DNA of 7,527 nt from Candidatus Zhuqueibacterota bacterium 4572_119 (GCA_002084535.1 NBLI01000230.1:1-7527), one strand, 5' to 3'; counted from the stretch's first letter, positions 1 to 7,042 are shown. Made by a program: numbers and translations. Notes: a model not told the origin generated them from the letters alone.

Positions 1-3000
1 GGAATTTTCTCTTCCGCAGAAATAAACCAGATTAAAAACAGTGGGAAATTAGCGCTCTCGTACATCTCCATTGGAGAGGCAGAAACCTACCGCTGGTATT
101 GGCAGGAAAGCTGGGACTCCAATCACGACGGGATTCCTGATCCAGGTGCTCCAGCCTGGCTTGGTCAGAGTAACCCGGATTGGCTTGATAATTATAAAGT
201 ACGTTTCTGGAATCCTGACTGGCAGGAGATCGTTTTTTCATATCTTGACGTTATTATCGCGCAGGGATTTGACGGAATTTATTGTGATATAGTGGACGCG
301 TATTACTACTGGGGATTTATACTTGGCGAAGAACCTGAAGCTGCTTCCCTGATGATTGAATTTATCAGTGGTATCAGGAACTATGTGGATCAGCGAACCA
401 CTGAACCTTTTTATATTATTGCACAAAACGCGGAAGCAATCATTATCGAAGACGATGTTTCAGTCGAAGAGAGAGAGAGCTATTTTCAGGCAATCCAGGG
501 GATTGGCTGCGAAGGTGTTTTTTTCGGAGGCTGGCGTGATGAAAACAATCCCTATAATCCCGATAATTACCGGCTCAATTTATTGGATCAGTTTAAGACA
601 GCCGGGGAACGCGTTTTCAATATTGAGTACCTAACCCAATCCGATAAAATTCAGCAATACCTGTCTGTCGTTCACCAGTATAATTTTGTCCCTTATGTAA
701 CCACACGTCCTCTCGATATGTTATTCGATGGAATCAATCTTTACGATGATACTCCGGTTGTTTTTGACTTGCGGTATATTGACGGGGAAAGCTTTGTTTC
801 ATCAGTAAAAAATCAGCAAGGCGGTACTTGCTGGACGCACGGTGTTATGGCGGCAATGGAAAGTAACCTGCTTATGACAGGCAATTGGTCGTCCGCCGGG
901 GAAACCGGTGAAGCAAATCTCGCGGAATATCATTTGGACTGGTGGAATGGATTTAATCAGCACAACAACGATGATATAAATCCACCAGGCGGAGAAGGAT
1001 TGGTTGTACACCAAGGGGGTGATTATTTAGTGACGTCCGCTTATCTTTCCCGAGGAGAAGGCGTTGTGCGAGACATTGACGGTCAATCCTACAATGTTCC
1101 TCCTGCTCGCTCTGATCCGGGCTACCATTATTTTTATGTCCGTGATATTGAGTGGTGTACGGTTGGTCAGGATTTGAACCGCATCGAAGAAGTTAAACAA
1201 CTCATCATGGATTTTGGGGCAGTTGGTACATGTATGTACTATGCCAGCGAATACATATCAAACTATATTCACTATCAACCGCCATCCAGCACAGAGGAGC
1301 CAAACCACGCCATAGCCATAATCGGCTGGGATGATTTTAAAGAAACACAGGCTCAGCAGCCCGGTGCCTGGCTCTGTAAAAACAGTTGGTCTTCGTCCTG
1401 GGGTATCGACGGTTACTTCTGGATATCTTATTATGACAAACATTGCGGACAGCACCCGGAAATGGGCGCTATATCGTTCCAAAACGTTGAACCCATGCGA
1501 TACGATTATGTTTATTACCATGACTATCATGGCTGGCGCGCGACTTATGCCAATTGTAATGAAGTCTTTAATGCTTTCACCGCCACAAATCCGCAAACCA
1601 TTGAAGCGGCAAGTTTTTATACGGCATGTGATAATTGTAATTACACCATAAAAATTTATGACCAATTTGTGAACAACAATTTAATCAACGAATTATCAAC
1701 AGAAACAGGGACGATCTCTCGCAAGGGATTTCATACAATTAATTTAAATACTCCGGTATCAATAAATTCAAACGAAAATTTCTATCTTTATCTTTATTTA
1801 TCAGATGGCGGGCAACCCTATGATCAAACATCAGAAGTACCGGTTCTTTTAGGCGCTACAGCCAAGGGTACCGTTGTCCGTTCTGCTTCTGAACCGGGAC
1901 AAAGTTATTACCGGGATGGATCAGGCTGGTATGATTTTTACAATATTGATCAGACAGCAAATTTTTGTGTCAAGGCGCTTGCAGTGGCATCTGAATTTTT
2001 AAACATTGCCGGTTTTGTTACTTATTATTACAGCCAGGTGCCTGTTTCAAATGTAACCCTGAATTTAAGTGGACACAGCACAGACTCTCTGTTAACAGAT
2101 GATGGAGGAGCTTACGTGTTTTCTAACCTTCAAATGGGTGCTGACTATACTGTAACGCCGTCAAAAACAGGAGAAGTTCCCGATGCTACAATAATGAGCT
2201 ATGACGCGTCGTTGGCTGCGCGAATTGCCATGGGACTTTTACCGGAAGCGACTGCCGAGCAACAAATTGCCGCGGACGTAAATAAAAATGGGACTGTGCA
2301 GCTTTACGACGCGGCGCTAATTGCCATGTATGTTGTTGGCTATTTGAATGCTGCTGATTGCTATACTGGCGAGTGGGTATTTAACCCTGTAGATAATTCC
2401 TACAATCCCCTGGATACCAACAAGCCGGAGGAAAATTATCAAGCGATTGTGTTGGGCGATGTTGACGGCAACTGGTCTTCGGATGAACTTTTCTCTAAAA
2501 CTTTATCCATTTCTTATGATAATAATTTGTATGTAATTCCAGGCGATAAAATCACATTGCCTTTTAATAAAATTAGTGACGAACCAATATATTCATGCGA
2601 TATTAATCTGAGCTATGACCCGGGTTTGTTAAAATTTGAAAGAGCACAATTAACATCGAATAGTGAACATTTTAACCTGACAGTTAATAACCAGGAAAAT
2701 GGTGAATTAAAAATAAGTTGCTTCGGAGTTGAAGCAATTACCGAAAACGGTCTTTTTCTGACGATTAATTTTGAAACCATCGGTCAGCATGGCGATATTG
2801 GCAATATTTCAGTTGATCGCTACTTCATTAATACAGAAAAGCAACAAAGCGGAATGACCAAAGTTCACCTGGGTTCTGAGACGAAAAAACCTGAAAAATA
2901 TGTACTGTATCAGAATTATCCCAATCCATTTAATCCAACCACAACCATTGAGTATTATTTACCGGAAAAAGCGCGGGTCCAAATCTCAATTTATAACATG

Positions 3001-3171
3001 CTTGGAGAGGAGATAATCAAATTAATTGACGAAAAACAACGCGCTGGTAAAAATTCCATTCAATGGGATGGTAGAGATCAGGCAGGAAACCTAATTGGTT
3101 CCGGTATTTACCTGTACAAAATAAGTACAAATAAATTTACGCGGAGCAAAAAAATGATGTTTTTAAGATAG
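1..3171 (+). CDS. Multidomain secreted protein: GH114-like glycosidase + C1A cysteine peptidase + lectin-like + dockerin + cohesin + T9SS sorting domain (5' partial)
   Basis: The frame is open from base 1 without a stop, giving 1056 visible residues; the true start lies outside the window. The GTG at 292 falls inside a conserved domain and is not the start. Residues 1-240 look like a GH114/TM1410 (endo-alpha-1,4-polygalactosaminidase type) barrel, with YISIGEAE at 21-28, GFDGIYCDIVD at 89-99 and QNAE at 142-145. Residues 252-490 are a papain-like C1A peptidase: Gln272/273 and Cys277 (QQGGTCWTHG), His436 (EPNHAIAIIGWDD) and Asn461 (CKNSWSSSWG). About 490-660 is a lectin-like domain found after such peptidases. 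About 667-785 is a carboxypeptidase-regulatory-like strand region plus dockerin-like repeats, the second (DVNKNGTVQLYD, 760-771) having good Ca-ligand spacing. About 833-945 is cohesin-like. From 971 (QNYPNPFNP) to 1056 is the T9SS C-terminal sorting domain ending SRKKMMFLR-like. The protein should be exported and anchored or released at the cell surface. Likely substrates are a galactosamine-containing exopolysaccharide and proteins, but this is inferred from families. Domain edges are approximate. Confidence 0.88.
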   Translation, partial: GIFSSAEINQIKNSGKLALSYISIGEAETYRWYWQESWDSNHDGIPDPGAPAWLGQSNPDWLDNYKVRFWNPDWQEIVFSYLDVIIAQGFDGIYCDIVDAYYYWGFILGEEPEAASLMIEFISGIRNYVDQRTTEPFYIIAQNAEAIIIEDDVSVEERESYFQAIQGIGCEGVFFGGWRDENNPYNPDNYRLNLLDQFKTAGERVFNIEYLTQSDKIQQYLSVVHQYNFVPYVTTRPLDMLFDGINLYDDTPVVFDLRYIDGESFVSSVKNQQGGTCWTHGVMAAMESNLLMTGNWSSAGETGEANLAEYHLDWWNGFNQHNNDDINPPGGEGLVVHQGGDYLVTSAYLSRGEGVVRDIDGQSYNVPPARSDPGYHYFYVRDIEWCTVGQDLNRIEEVKQLIMDFGAVGTCMYYASEYISNYIHYQPPSSTEEPNHAIAIIGWDDFKETQAQQPGAWLCKNSWSSSWGIDGYFWISYYDKHCGQHPEMGAISFQNVEPMRYDYVYYHDYHGWRATYANCNEVFNAFTATNPQTIEAASFYTACDNCNYTIKIYDQFVNNNLINELSTETGTISRKGFHTINLNTPVSINSNENFYLYLYLSDGGQPYDQTSEVPVLLGATAKGTVVRSASEPGQSYYRDGSGWYDFYNIDQTANFCVKALAVASEFLNIAGFVTYYYSQVPVSNVTLNLSGHSTDSLLTDDGGAYVFSNLQMGADYTVTPSKTGEVPDATIMSYDASLAARIAMGLLPEATAEQQIAADVNKNGTVQLYDAALIAMYVVGYLNAADCYTGEWVFNPVDNSYNPLDTNKPEENYQAIVLGDVDGNWSSDELFSKTLSISYDNNLYVIPGDKITLPFNKISDEPIYSCDINLSYDPGLLKFERAQLTSNSEHFNLTVNNQENGELKISCFGVEAITENGLFLTINFETIGQHGDIGNISVDRYFINTEKQQSGMTKVHLGSETKKPEKYVLYQNYPNPFNPTTTIEYYLPEKARVQISIYNMLGEEIIKLIDEKQRAGKNSIQWDGRDQAGNLIGSGIYLYKISTNKFTRSKKMMFLR

Positions 3172-3267
3172 CCGGAAATATTAGCTAATACAAATCACGG
3201 ATCACACAAATATTCATTGATGTTATTATTTTATAAACGCGGTAGAAGAGACTTAAACCAAAAAATC

Positions 3268-3296
3268 ACTTATTAAACACTGAATGTTTATTAAGT
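3268..3296. repeat. AT-rich inverted repeat (hairpin) upstream of the second peptidase
   Basis: ACTTATTAAACA (3268-3279) pairs with TGTTTATTAAGT (3285-3296) across a 5-nt loop, CTGAA, with one mismatch. No run of T follows directly, so it is a poor intrinsic terminator. It could be an operator, a leader hairpin or chance in AT-rich DNA. Confidence 0.4.
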
Positions 3297-3314
3297 TCAA
3301 ATTTATTTTAGCTG

Positions 3315-3320
3315 AAGGAG
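3315..3320 (+). promoter_or_regulatory. Shine-Dalgarno AAGGAG of the second peptidase gene
   Basis: AAGGAG lies 6 nt before the ATG at 3327. This fixes the start of the gene at 3327, in front of a clear signal peptide, rather than at the internal GTG at 3505. Confidence 0.8.
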
Positions 3321-3326
3321 TTTATC

Positions 3327-4974
3327 ATGCGAAAAACAATACTAAGAATATCATTGCTTTTATTTTTCGTACAATTCAATTCAGCAGTTGTATCCGCCAA
3401 TGATTCAAATCAGAAGAATGTTAACACATCAATGGATTTACCAACCAATTTTGATCTGCGGAATTATGAAGGTTTCAATTATGTAAGTTCGATAAAATCA
3501 CAACGTGGTGGAGCTGTTGACAGGTGTATGGGAAGCCGCCGGAGAAACCGGAGAACCTGACCTTGCGGAATACCACCTCGATTGGTGGAATGGATTTAAT
3601 GACCACAATAATGACGATATAAGTCCCCCCACAGGTCAAGGATTGGTGGTCCACAATGGCGGCGACTACCGCGTGTGTACAGCTTATTTTTCGCGCGGTG
3701 AAGGCGCGGTCAGAGACATCGATGGACAAAGTTACACGGATCCACCTGCCAGATACTCAGATAATTTCCACTTCTATTATGTTCGGAATGTCGAATGGTT
3801 TACGGTTGGCGATAGTCTGGAAAGAATTAATTTGATTAAAACTAACATCATGGAAAATGGTGTATTCGCCACATGTTTACGCTCCAGTGATAGCTTCATT
3901 GACAATTTCATTCACTATCAACCACCGACTAATCACCTCGAACCAAATCATTCAGTGGCGATTATTGGCTGGGATGATACAAAAGAAACGGCTGCGCCAA
4001 AACCCGGAGCCTGGTTATGCAAAAATAGCTGGGGCGAAGATTGGGGTTTAAGCGGATATTTCTGGATTTCCTATTATGACAAACATTGCTGCAGGGAACC
4101 TGAAATGGGCGCTGTTTCTTTTCAAAATGTTGAACCACAGCAATACGACCGAATCTATTACCATGACTACCATGGCTGGAGAACTACCAAAACCAATTGT
4201 GAGGAGGCTTTCAACGCTTTTACAGCTACAGAAGACGAATCATTAAAATCCGTCAGTTTTTTTACCGCGGCTGACAGCGTTACTTATACCATAAGAATTT
4301 TTGGCGGTTTCGATAATAATAATCTGATCAATGAATTTATTTCCCAATCAGGATTCCTCGAATACACCGGATTTCATACCATCGATCTTGACACGGCAGT
4401 GGAACTTGATACAGGTGAAGATTTTTACATCTATGTCAGCCTGTCTTCGGGAGGTCATCCTTTTGACAGGACTTCATACGTACCAGTGCTGCTCGGAGCA
4501 TCGGCTTCAGAGACGCTTGTTGCTTCAACTGCAAATCCGGAAGAAAGCTATTATAAAGATGGTACAGAATGGTATGACCTTTATTATTACGATGACGGCA
4601 GCGGATTGTCCAGCGGCACAGCAAACTTTTGTATTAAAGGATTAACCGTATCAAGAGCTGGATCAGATGTACCTGATCAAAAAGAAAATCTTCCGGATCA
4701 ATTCCGGCTGGATCAGAACTACCCAAATCCATTTAATCCGAACACTACGATAAGGTATAATTTACCAAAAGCAATAAATGTCGAATTAAAGATTTACAAT
4801 GTTCGTGGAGAGCACATCCGAACGTTAATTGACGGAATTGAATCAGCAGGTCTCAAAACAGTTGAATGGGACGCCAGGGATAACGCAAATTTAAATGTGA
4901 GCAGCGGAGTTTATATATACAAAATTATTGCCGGCGACCTTGTATTAAGTCGAAAGATGCTTCTTATCAGATAA
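3327..4974 (+). pseudogene. Secreted C1A cysteine peptidase with lectin-like and T9SS sorting domains, frameshifted and lacking the catalytic Cys
   Basis: Translation from ATG 3327 gives a signal peptide (about residues 1-25, hydrophobic ISLLLFFVQF) and the start of a papain-like domain (LPTNFDLRNY, then SSIKSQRGG). This frame then drifts and stops at 3560. The rest of the same domain continues in another frame, from about 3511 to the TAA at 4972-4974, and an automatic caller could misread it as starting at GTG 3505. Aligned to the upstream paralogue (GGTCWTHG... to LLMTG), about 44 nt are absent at 3512/3513, including the nucleophile Cys. The His (EPNHSVAIIGWDD, codon 3949-3951) and Asn (CKNSWGEDWG, codon 4024-4026) remain. 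About 4120-4660 encodes the lectin-like domain. 4714-4974 encodes the QNYPNPFNP sorting domain ending SRKMLLIR-like. It lacks the GH114, dockerin and cohesin parts of its neighbour. As written it cannot give a full or active peptidase. A sequence or assembly error is a real alternative. Confidence 0.85.
3505..3522 (+). other. Deletion/frameshift junction in the second peptidase gene
   Basis: The frame of the signal peptide reads ...caa cgt ggt gga to 3512. The downstream conserved frame resumes as gag ctg ttg aca ggt from 3511. In the upstream paralogue 51 nt separate the corresponding GG and TG codons, here only 7 nt, so 44 nt are missing (2 modulo 3, matching the observed frame change). Confidence 0.8.
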
Positions 4975-4985
4975 AGCGTTAATTT

Positions 4986-5024
4986 AAAAATGTCATCCAG
5001 GTCTGGCTGGATGACATTTTTTTT
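4986..5024 (+). terminator. Strong intrinsic terminator after the second peptidase gene
   Basis: AAAAATGTCATCCAG (4986-5000) pairs perfectly with CTGGATGACATTTTT (5007-5021) around a 6-nt loop, GTCTGG. It ends in eight T (5017-5024). It begins 12 nt after the stop codon and separates the peptidase block from the suf pair. Its A-rich left arm could also give some function on the opposite strand, but no convergent gene is present. Confidence 0.92.
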
Positions 5025-5094
5025 ATCTAAAAAACAGGGAACAAACCTGGCTGTTTCTTCATGCAAATACCATCATGTTCCAGTTACTAATTTT

Positions 5095-5121
5095 TTGCCA
5101 CACAATGCTAATAAATAATTT
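5095..5121 (+). promoter_or_regulatory. Possible promoter of the suf pair
   Basis: TTGCCA (5095-5100) and TAATTT (5116-5121) are separated by 15 nt in an AT-rich spacer that follows a terminator. A promoter must lie in 5025-5150 for this unit, but these hexamers are only a weak match. No Rrf2/IscR-type regulator gene lies immediately upstream of sufC. Ribosome binding for the gene is also weak: CAGG at 5138-5141, 9 nt before the ATG. Confidence 0.25.
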
Positions 5122-5150
5122 ACCAATTAAAACCAAACAGGCTTAATAAA

Positions 5151-5894
5151 ATGGGAATACTCGAAGTCAGGGACTTAACTTTAAAATTAAACGGAACATC
5201 AATCTTAAATGAATTAAACGTGAATTTTTGGGATAATCATATCCACGCTGTTGTGGGTCCCAATGGCGCCGGCAAATCCACTTTTGCCTACACATTGATG
5301 GGACTTTCTGGTTATCGTGATTATACTGGAGATATTCTATTCGAGGGTGAATCGATTAAAAATTTGAGCATCGATGAACGCGCTAAGAAAGGAATAGCGT
5401 TAAGTTGGCAGGAACCGGCGCGTTTTGAAGGATTGACTGTTAAAAATTTCATCAAAGCTTCGGCAAATGGGGGAAGTGATTCGCTGATCAATGATGTGCT
5501 GAATAAAATGGGTCTCGATCCAACGGCTTACGCGCACCGGGCGGTTGATAAAACATTGAGTGGTGGTGAACGTAAAAAAATCGAAATGGCTTCCATTTTA
5601 GCCATGCGCCCCAGATTTGTTATGCTTGACGAACCGGATTCAGGAATTGATGTCTCTTCATTGGAAAATATTTTCAAAGCTCTGCAAATCTTAAAAAGGA
5701 ACGGCTCGACTGTCATCCTCATCACACATAGCCTCACTGTCTTAAAGCAAGCGGATCACGCGTTTCTACTCTGCGGTGGAAAAATTTACGATAAGGGCAG
5801 GGCTGACAAAATTGAAAACTTCTTTGAGGACAAATGCCTGATTTGCGATCACAAGAACATTCCCACCGAATTTGAAACGGAGACAAATAAATGA
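5151..5894 (+). CDS. sufC: SufC-like Fe-S cluster assembly ABC ATPase
   Basis: This 247-residue cytosolic ATPase has the normal SufC length (about 245-260). It shows Walker A GPNGAGKST (36-44), a Q-loop in SWQEPARF (Gln87), signature LSGGERKK (136-143), Walker B FVMLDEPDSGID (156-167) and the H-loop His193 (ITHS). EPDSGID and the SWQEP/F region are typical of SufC rather than of transporter ATPases, and no permease is nearby. Known role: SufC hydrolyses ATP to drive shape changes of its SufB/SufD scaffold during Fe-S cluster building. The gene overlaps the next one by ATGA (5891-5894), implying translational coupling. The C-terminal tail carries a CLIC pair (Cys229, Cys232) of unknown meaning. 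With a single short SufB/D partner, the pair resembles the minimal SUF-like systems, so smsC is an alternative name. Confidence 0.92.
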   Translation: MGILEVRDLTLKLNGTSILNELNVNFWDNHIHAVVGPNGAGKSTFAYTLMGLSGYRDYTGDILFEGESIKNLSIDERAKKGIALSWQEPARFEGLTVKNFIKASANGGSDSLINDVLNKMGLDPTAYAHRAVDKTLSGGERKKIEMASILAMRPRFVMLDEPDSGIDVSSLENIFKALQILKRNGSTVILITHSLTVLKQADHAFLLCGGKIYDKGRADKIENFFEDKCLICDHKNIPTEFETETNK

Positions 5895-6777
5895 CAAGCA
5901 AGCGTAACAAGATGATAGAATTATACAAAACAACAGAATCAGACGTGGAGATTTTGAAAGACCCTGATGTCGCTCATTTAATCGTCCATAAAAACGAGGT
6001 GATGGGTTCAAACCTGGTCCCCGGTTTGCAGATGGATGTAACTGAACTTGAAGACGGTATCAAACTGAAATTGCAACTTCAGGATGGAACTGTCGTAAAA
6101 AAGCCCGTTCATCTTTGTTTTGGTGTTATTCCGGAAACTGGACTGCAAAATATTCAGATGGACGTTGAAATCGGCAAAGATTCGAAAATATCCATCCTCT
6201 CTCATTGCACTTTCCCCAATGCCGTAGATGTCAAACATATTATGAACGCGAAAATTACTGTTGGCGAAAATGCTGAATATCAATATTTTGAAAGGCATGT
6301 TCACGGACAAAAGGGAGGCATCAAAGTTTACCCCACCGCAAACATTACGCTGGAAAAGGGCGCCAGGTTCATTACAGAGTTCGAGCTGCTCAAAGGGCGG
6401 GTTGGGGAAATTTATATTGATTACAATATTACCGGAAAAGAAGACAGATAAAAGAATCGGGTAACCTGATTGAAAAAGGCGCGAGAGGTGTTTTAACATC
6501 CAGAATTGCAGTTAGGGATGACGCGAACGCTGAAGTATATAATACCCTCAAAGCCAGCGCGCCTTATACCCGCGGGCATGTTGATTGTCATGAAATCATT
6601 CAGGGAAAAGGCAGCGCCAAAGCAATTCCCATTGTGGAAGTCGCAGATCCCAAAGCTCATGTTACTCACGAAGCTGCTATCGGTAGTGTTGACAATAAAC
6701 AATTGGAAACACTAATGTCAAGAGGACTTAACGAAGATCAGGCAATTGAATTAATCATTGAAGGATTATTGAGCTAA
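5891..6777 (+). pseudogene. sufD: SufB/SufD-family Fe-S scaffold protein, interrupted by a frameshift/internal deletion
   Basis: The ATG at 5891 overlaps the sufC stop. Frame one runs 186 residues to the TAA at 6449-6451, covering the N-terminal part and beta-helix (YFERHVHGQKGG, ITLEKGARFITEFELLKGRVG). The conserved C-terminal half is in another frame from about 6448 to the TAA at 6775-6777. It contains KESGNLIEKGARG, SRIAVRD, APYTRGHVDCHEIIQG (Cys codon 6586-6588), AIPIVEV and THEAAIGSVDNKQLETL. The two parts total about 295 residues against roughly 310 for the short single-scaffold type. From memory of the family, the strand segment between YNITGKED and IKESG is too short, so a deletion of a few tens of nt (1 modulo 3) is more likely than a one-base slip. 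It is closer to the short stand-alone scaffold (SmsB-like) than to long E. coli SufB, so the SufB/SufD name is uncertain. A sequence error must be considered, since a broken scaffold would silence this pathway. Confidence 0.85.
6436..6456 (+). other. Frameshift junction in the SufB/D gene
   Basis: The first conserved frame (codons starting at 5891+3n) ends at the TAA at 6449-6451. The second begins near ATA 6448 (IKESGN). The junction is flanked by two copies of AAAAGAA (6436-6442 and 6450-6456), a possible slip or recombination point. Both halves are otherwise free of stops and highly conserved in pattern. Confidence 0.7.
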
Positions 6778-6789
6778 ATTGAATAATTA

Positions 6790-6837
6790 AATTGTGCAAT
6801 TAATTGCAGACTTTTTATCACATTTCGTTGCACAATT
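6790..6837. repeat. Palindrome and inverted repeat after the suf pair
   Basis: TGCAATTAATTGCA (6795-6808) is a perfect 14-bp palindrome. Overlapping it, AATTGTGCAA (6790-6799) is perfectly inverted as TTGCACAATT (6828-6837). The two structures are mutually exclusive as hairpins. The site could be an operator for a dimeric regulator of the downstream gene, or act in 3'-end formation of the suf transcript. Confidence 0.5.
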
Positions 6838-6860
6838 ATTCTTATTCCCTTCACAATTAT
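6831..6860 (+). repeat. Direct repeat CACAATTAT with 21-nt period
   Basis: CACAATTAT occurs at 6831-6839 and 6852-6860, exactly 21 nt apart (two helix turns), and AATTGTG appears inverted at 6790-6796. The second copy runs into TATAAT (6858-6863). This is suggestive of a regulator-binding array over a promoter, but not proven. Confidence 0.4.
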
Positions 6861-6863
6861 AAT
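6836..6863 (+). promoter_or_regulatory. Possible promoter upstream of the TonB receptor
   Basis: A perfect -10 hexamer TATAAT (6858-6863) is preceded at 16 nt by TTATTC (6836-6841), a poor -35. If used, the leader before the ATG at 7043 would be about 170 nt, which is long. Confidence 0.25.
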
Positions 6864-7030
6864 AGCAGTTAAGCTAACATCTTGTTTATTAATTAATGAT
6901 GACCGGCATTAGCACTTGGTACAAAATTTGCGAAATTATGACTTTTTGTTAAAACTCAACTTCTCTATTGTCTTTGTTTTATTCACTCCTAAATTATTTG
7001 ATCCAGAAAATATTCGTATAGCGCTATTTC

Positions 7031-7035
7031 AGGAG
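7031..7035 (+). promoter_or_regulatory. Shine-Dalgarno AGGAG of the TonB receptor gene
   Basis: AGGAG lies 7 nt before the ATG at 7043. It supports this start, which is directly followed by a signal peptide. Confidence 0.75.
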
Positions 7036-7042
7036 CCACAAT

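Larger units (their letters stand above)
3172..3326. other. Intergenic spacer between the two peptidase paralogues
   Basis: This is 155 nt of AT-rich sequence without a coding frame of note. It contains a TATAAA at 3232-3237 with no convincing -35 partner, a hairpin at 3268-3296 and the Shine-Dalgarno of the next gene. There is no strong U-tract terminator behind the first peptidase gene, so read-through into the second gene is possible. Confidence 0.5.
6778..7042. other. AT-rich intergenic region between the suf pair and the TonB receptor gene
   Basis: This is 265 nt without a credible gene. It holds a palindrome and repeat cluster (6790-6860), a TATAAT at 6858-6863 with only a weak -35 (TTATTC, 6836-6841, 16-nt spacing), and the Shine-Dalgarno of the receptor gene. 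No clear U-tract terminator hairpin follows the suf pair, although the palindrome at 6795-6808 is followed by TTTTT at 6812-6816. From about 6870 to 7030 I see nothing recognisable. Confidence 0.5.

Noticed and set aside
1258..1665. 135-residue antisense frame
   Set aside because: It lies fully opposite the well-conserved peptidase/lectin coding region, has no recognisable domain and is a shadow frame.
292..3171. Start of the first large gene at GTG 292
   Set aside because: The same frame is open back to base 1, and bases 1-291 encode conserved GH114-like motifs (YISIGEAE, GFDGIYCD), so 292 is internal.
3212..3237. Promoter with TTGATG and TATAAA before the second peptidase
   Set aside because: Spacing is only 9 nt between 3222 and 3232, too short for a sigma-70 type promoter.
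3505..4974. Separate gene starting at GTG 3505
   Set aside because: It begins in the middle of a papain-like domain, has no Shine-Dalgarno or signal peptide of its own, and is the continuation of the gene that starts at 3327.
6449..6453. Programmed frameshift in the SufB/D gene
   Set aside because: The AAAA run is short, there is no known precedent in this family, and a segment seems to be missing, so deletion or sequence error explains it better.
6261..6464. 67-residue + strand frame within the SufB/D gene
   Set aside because: It is an alternative frame across conserved SufB/D sequence and does not carry the family motifs.
6008..6499. 163-residue antisense frame opposite the SufB/D gene
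   Set aside because: It is a shadow of the conserved scaffold coding sequence and has no motif of its own.
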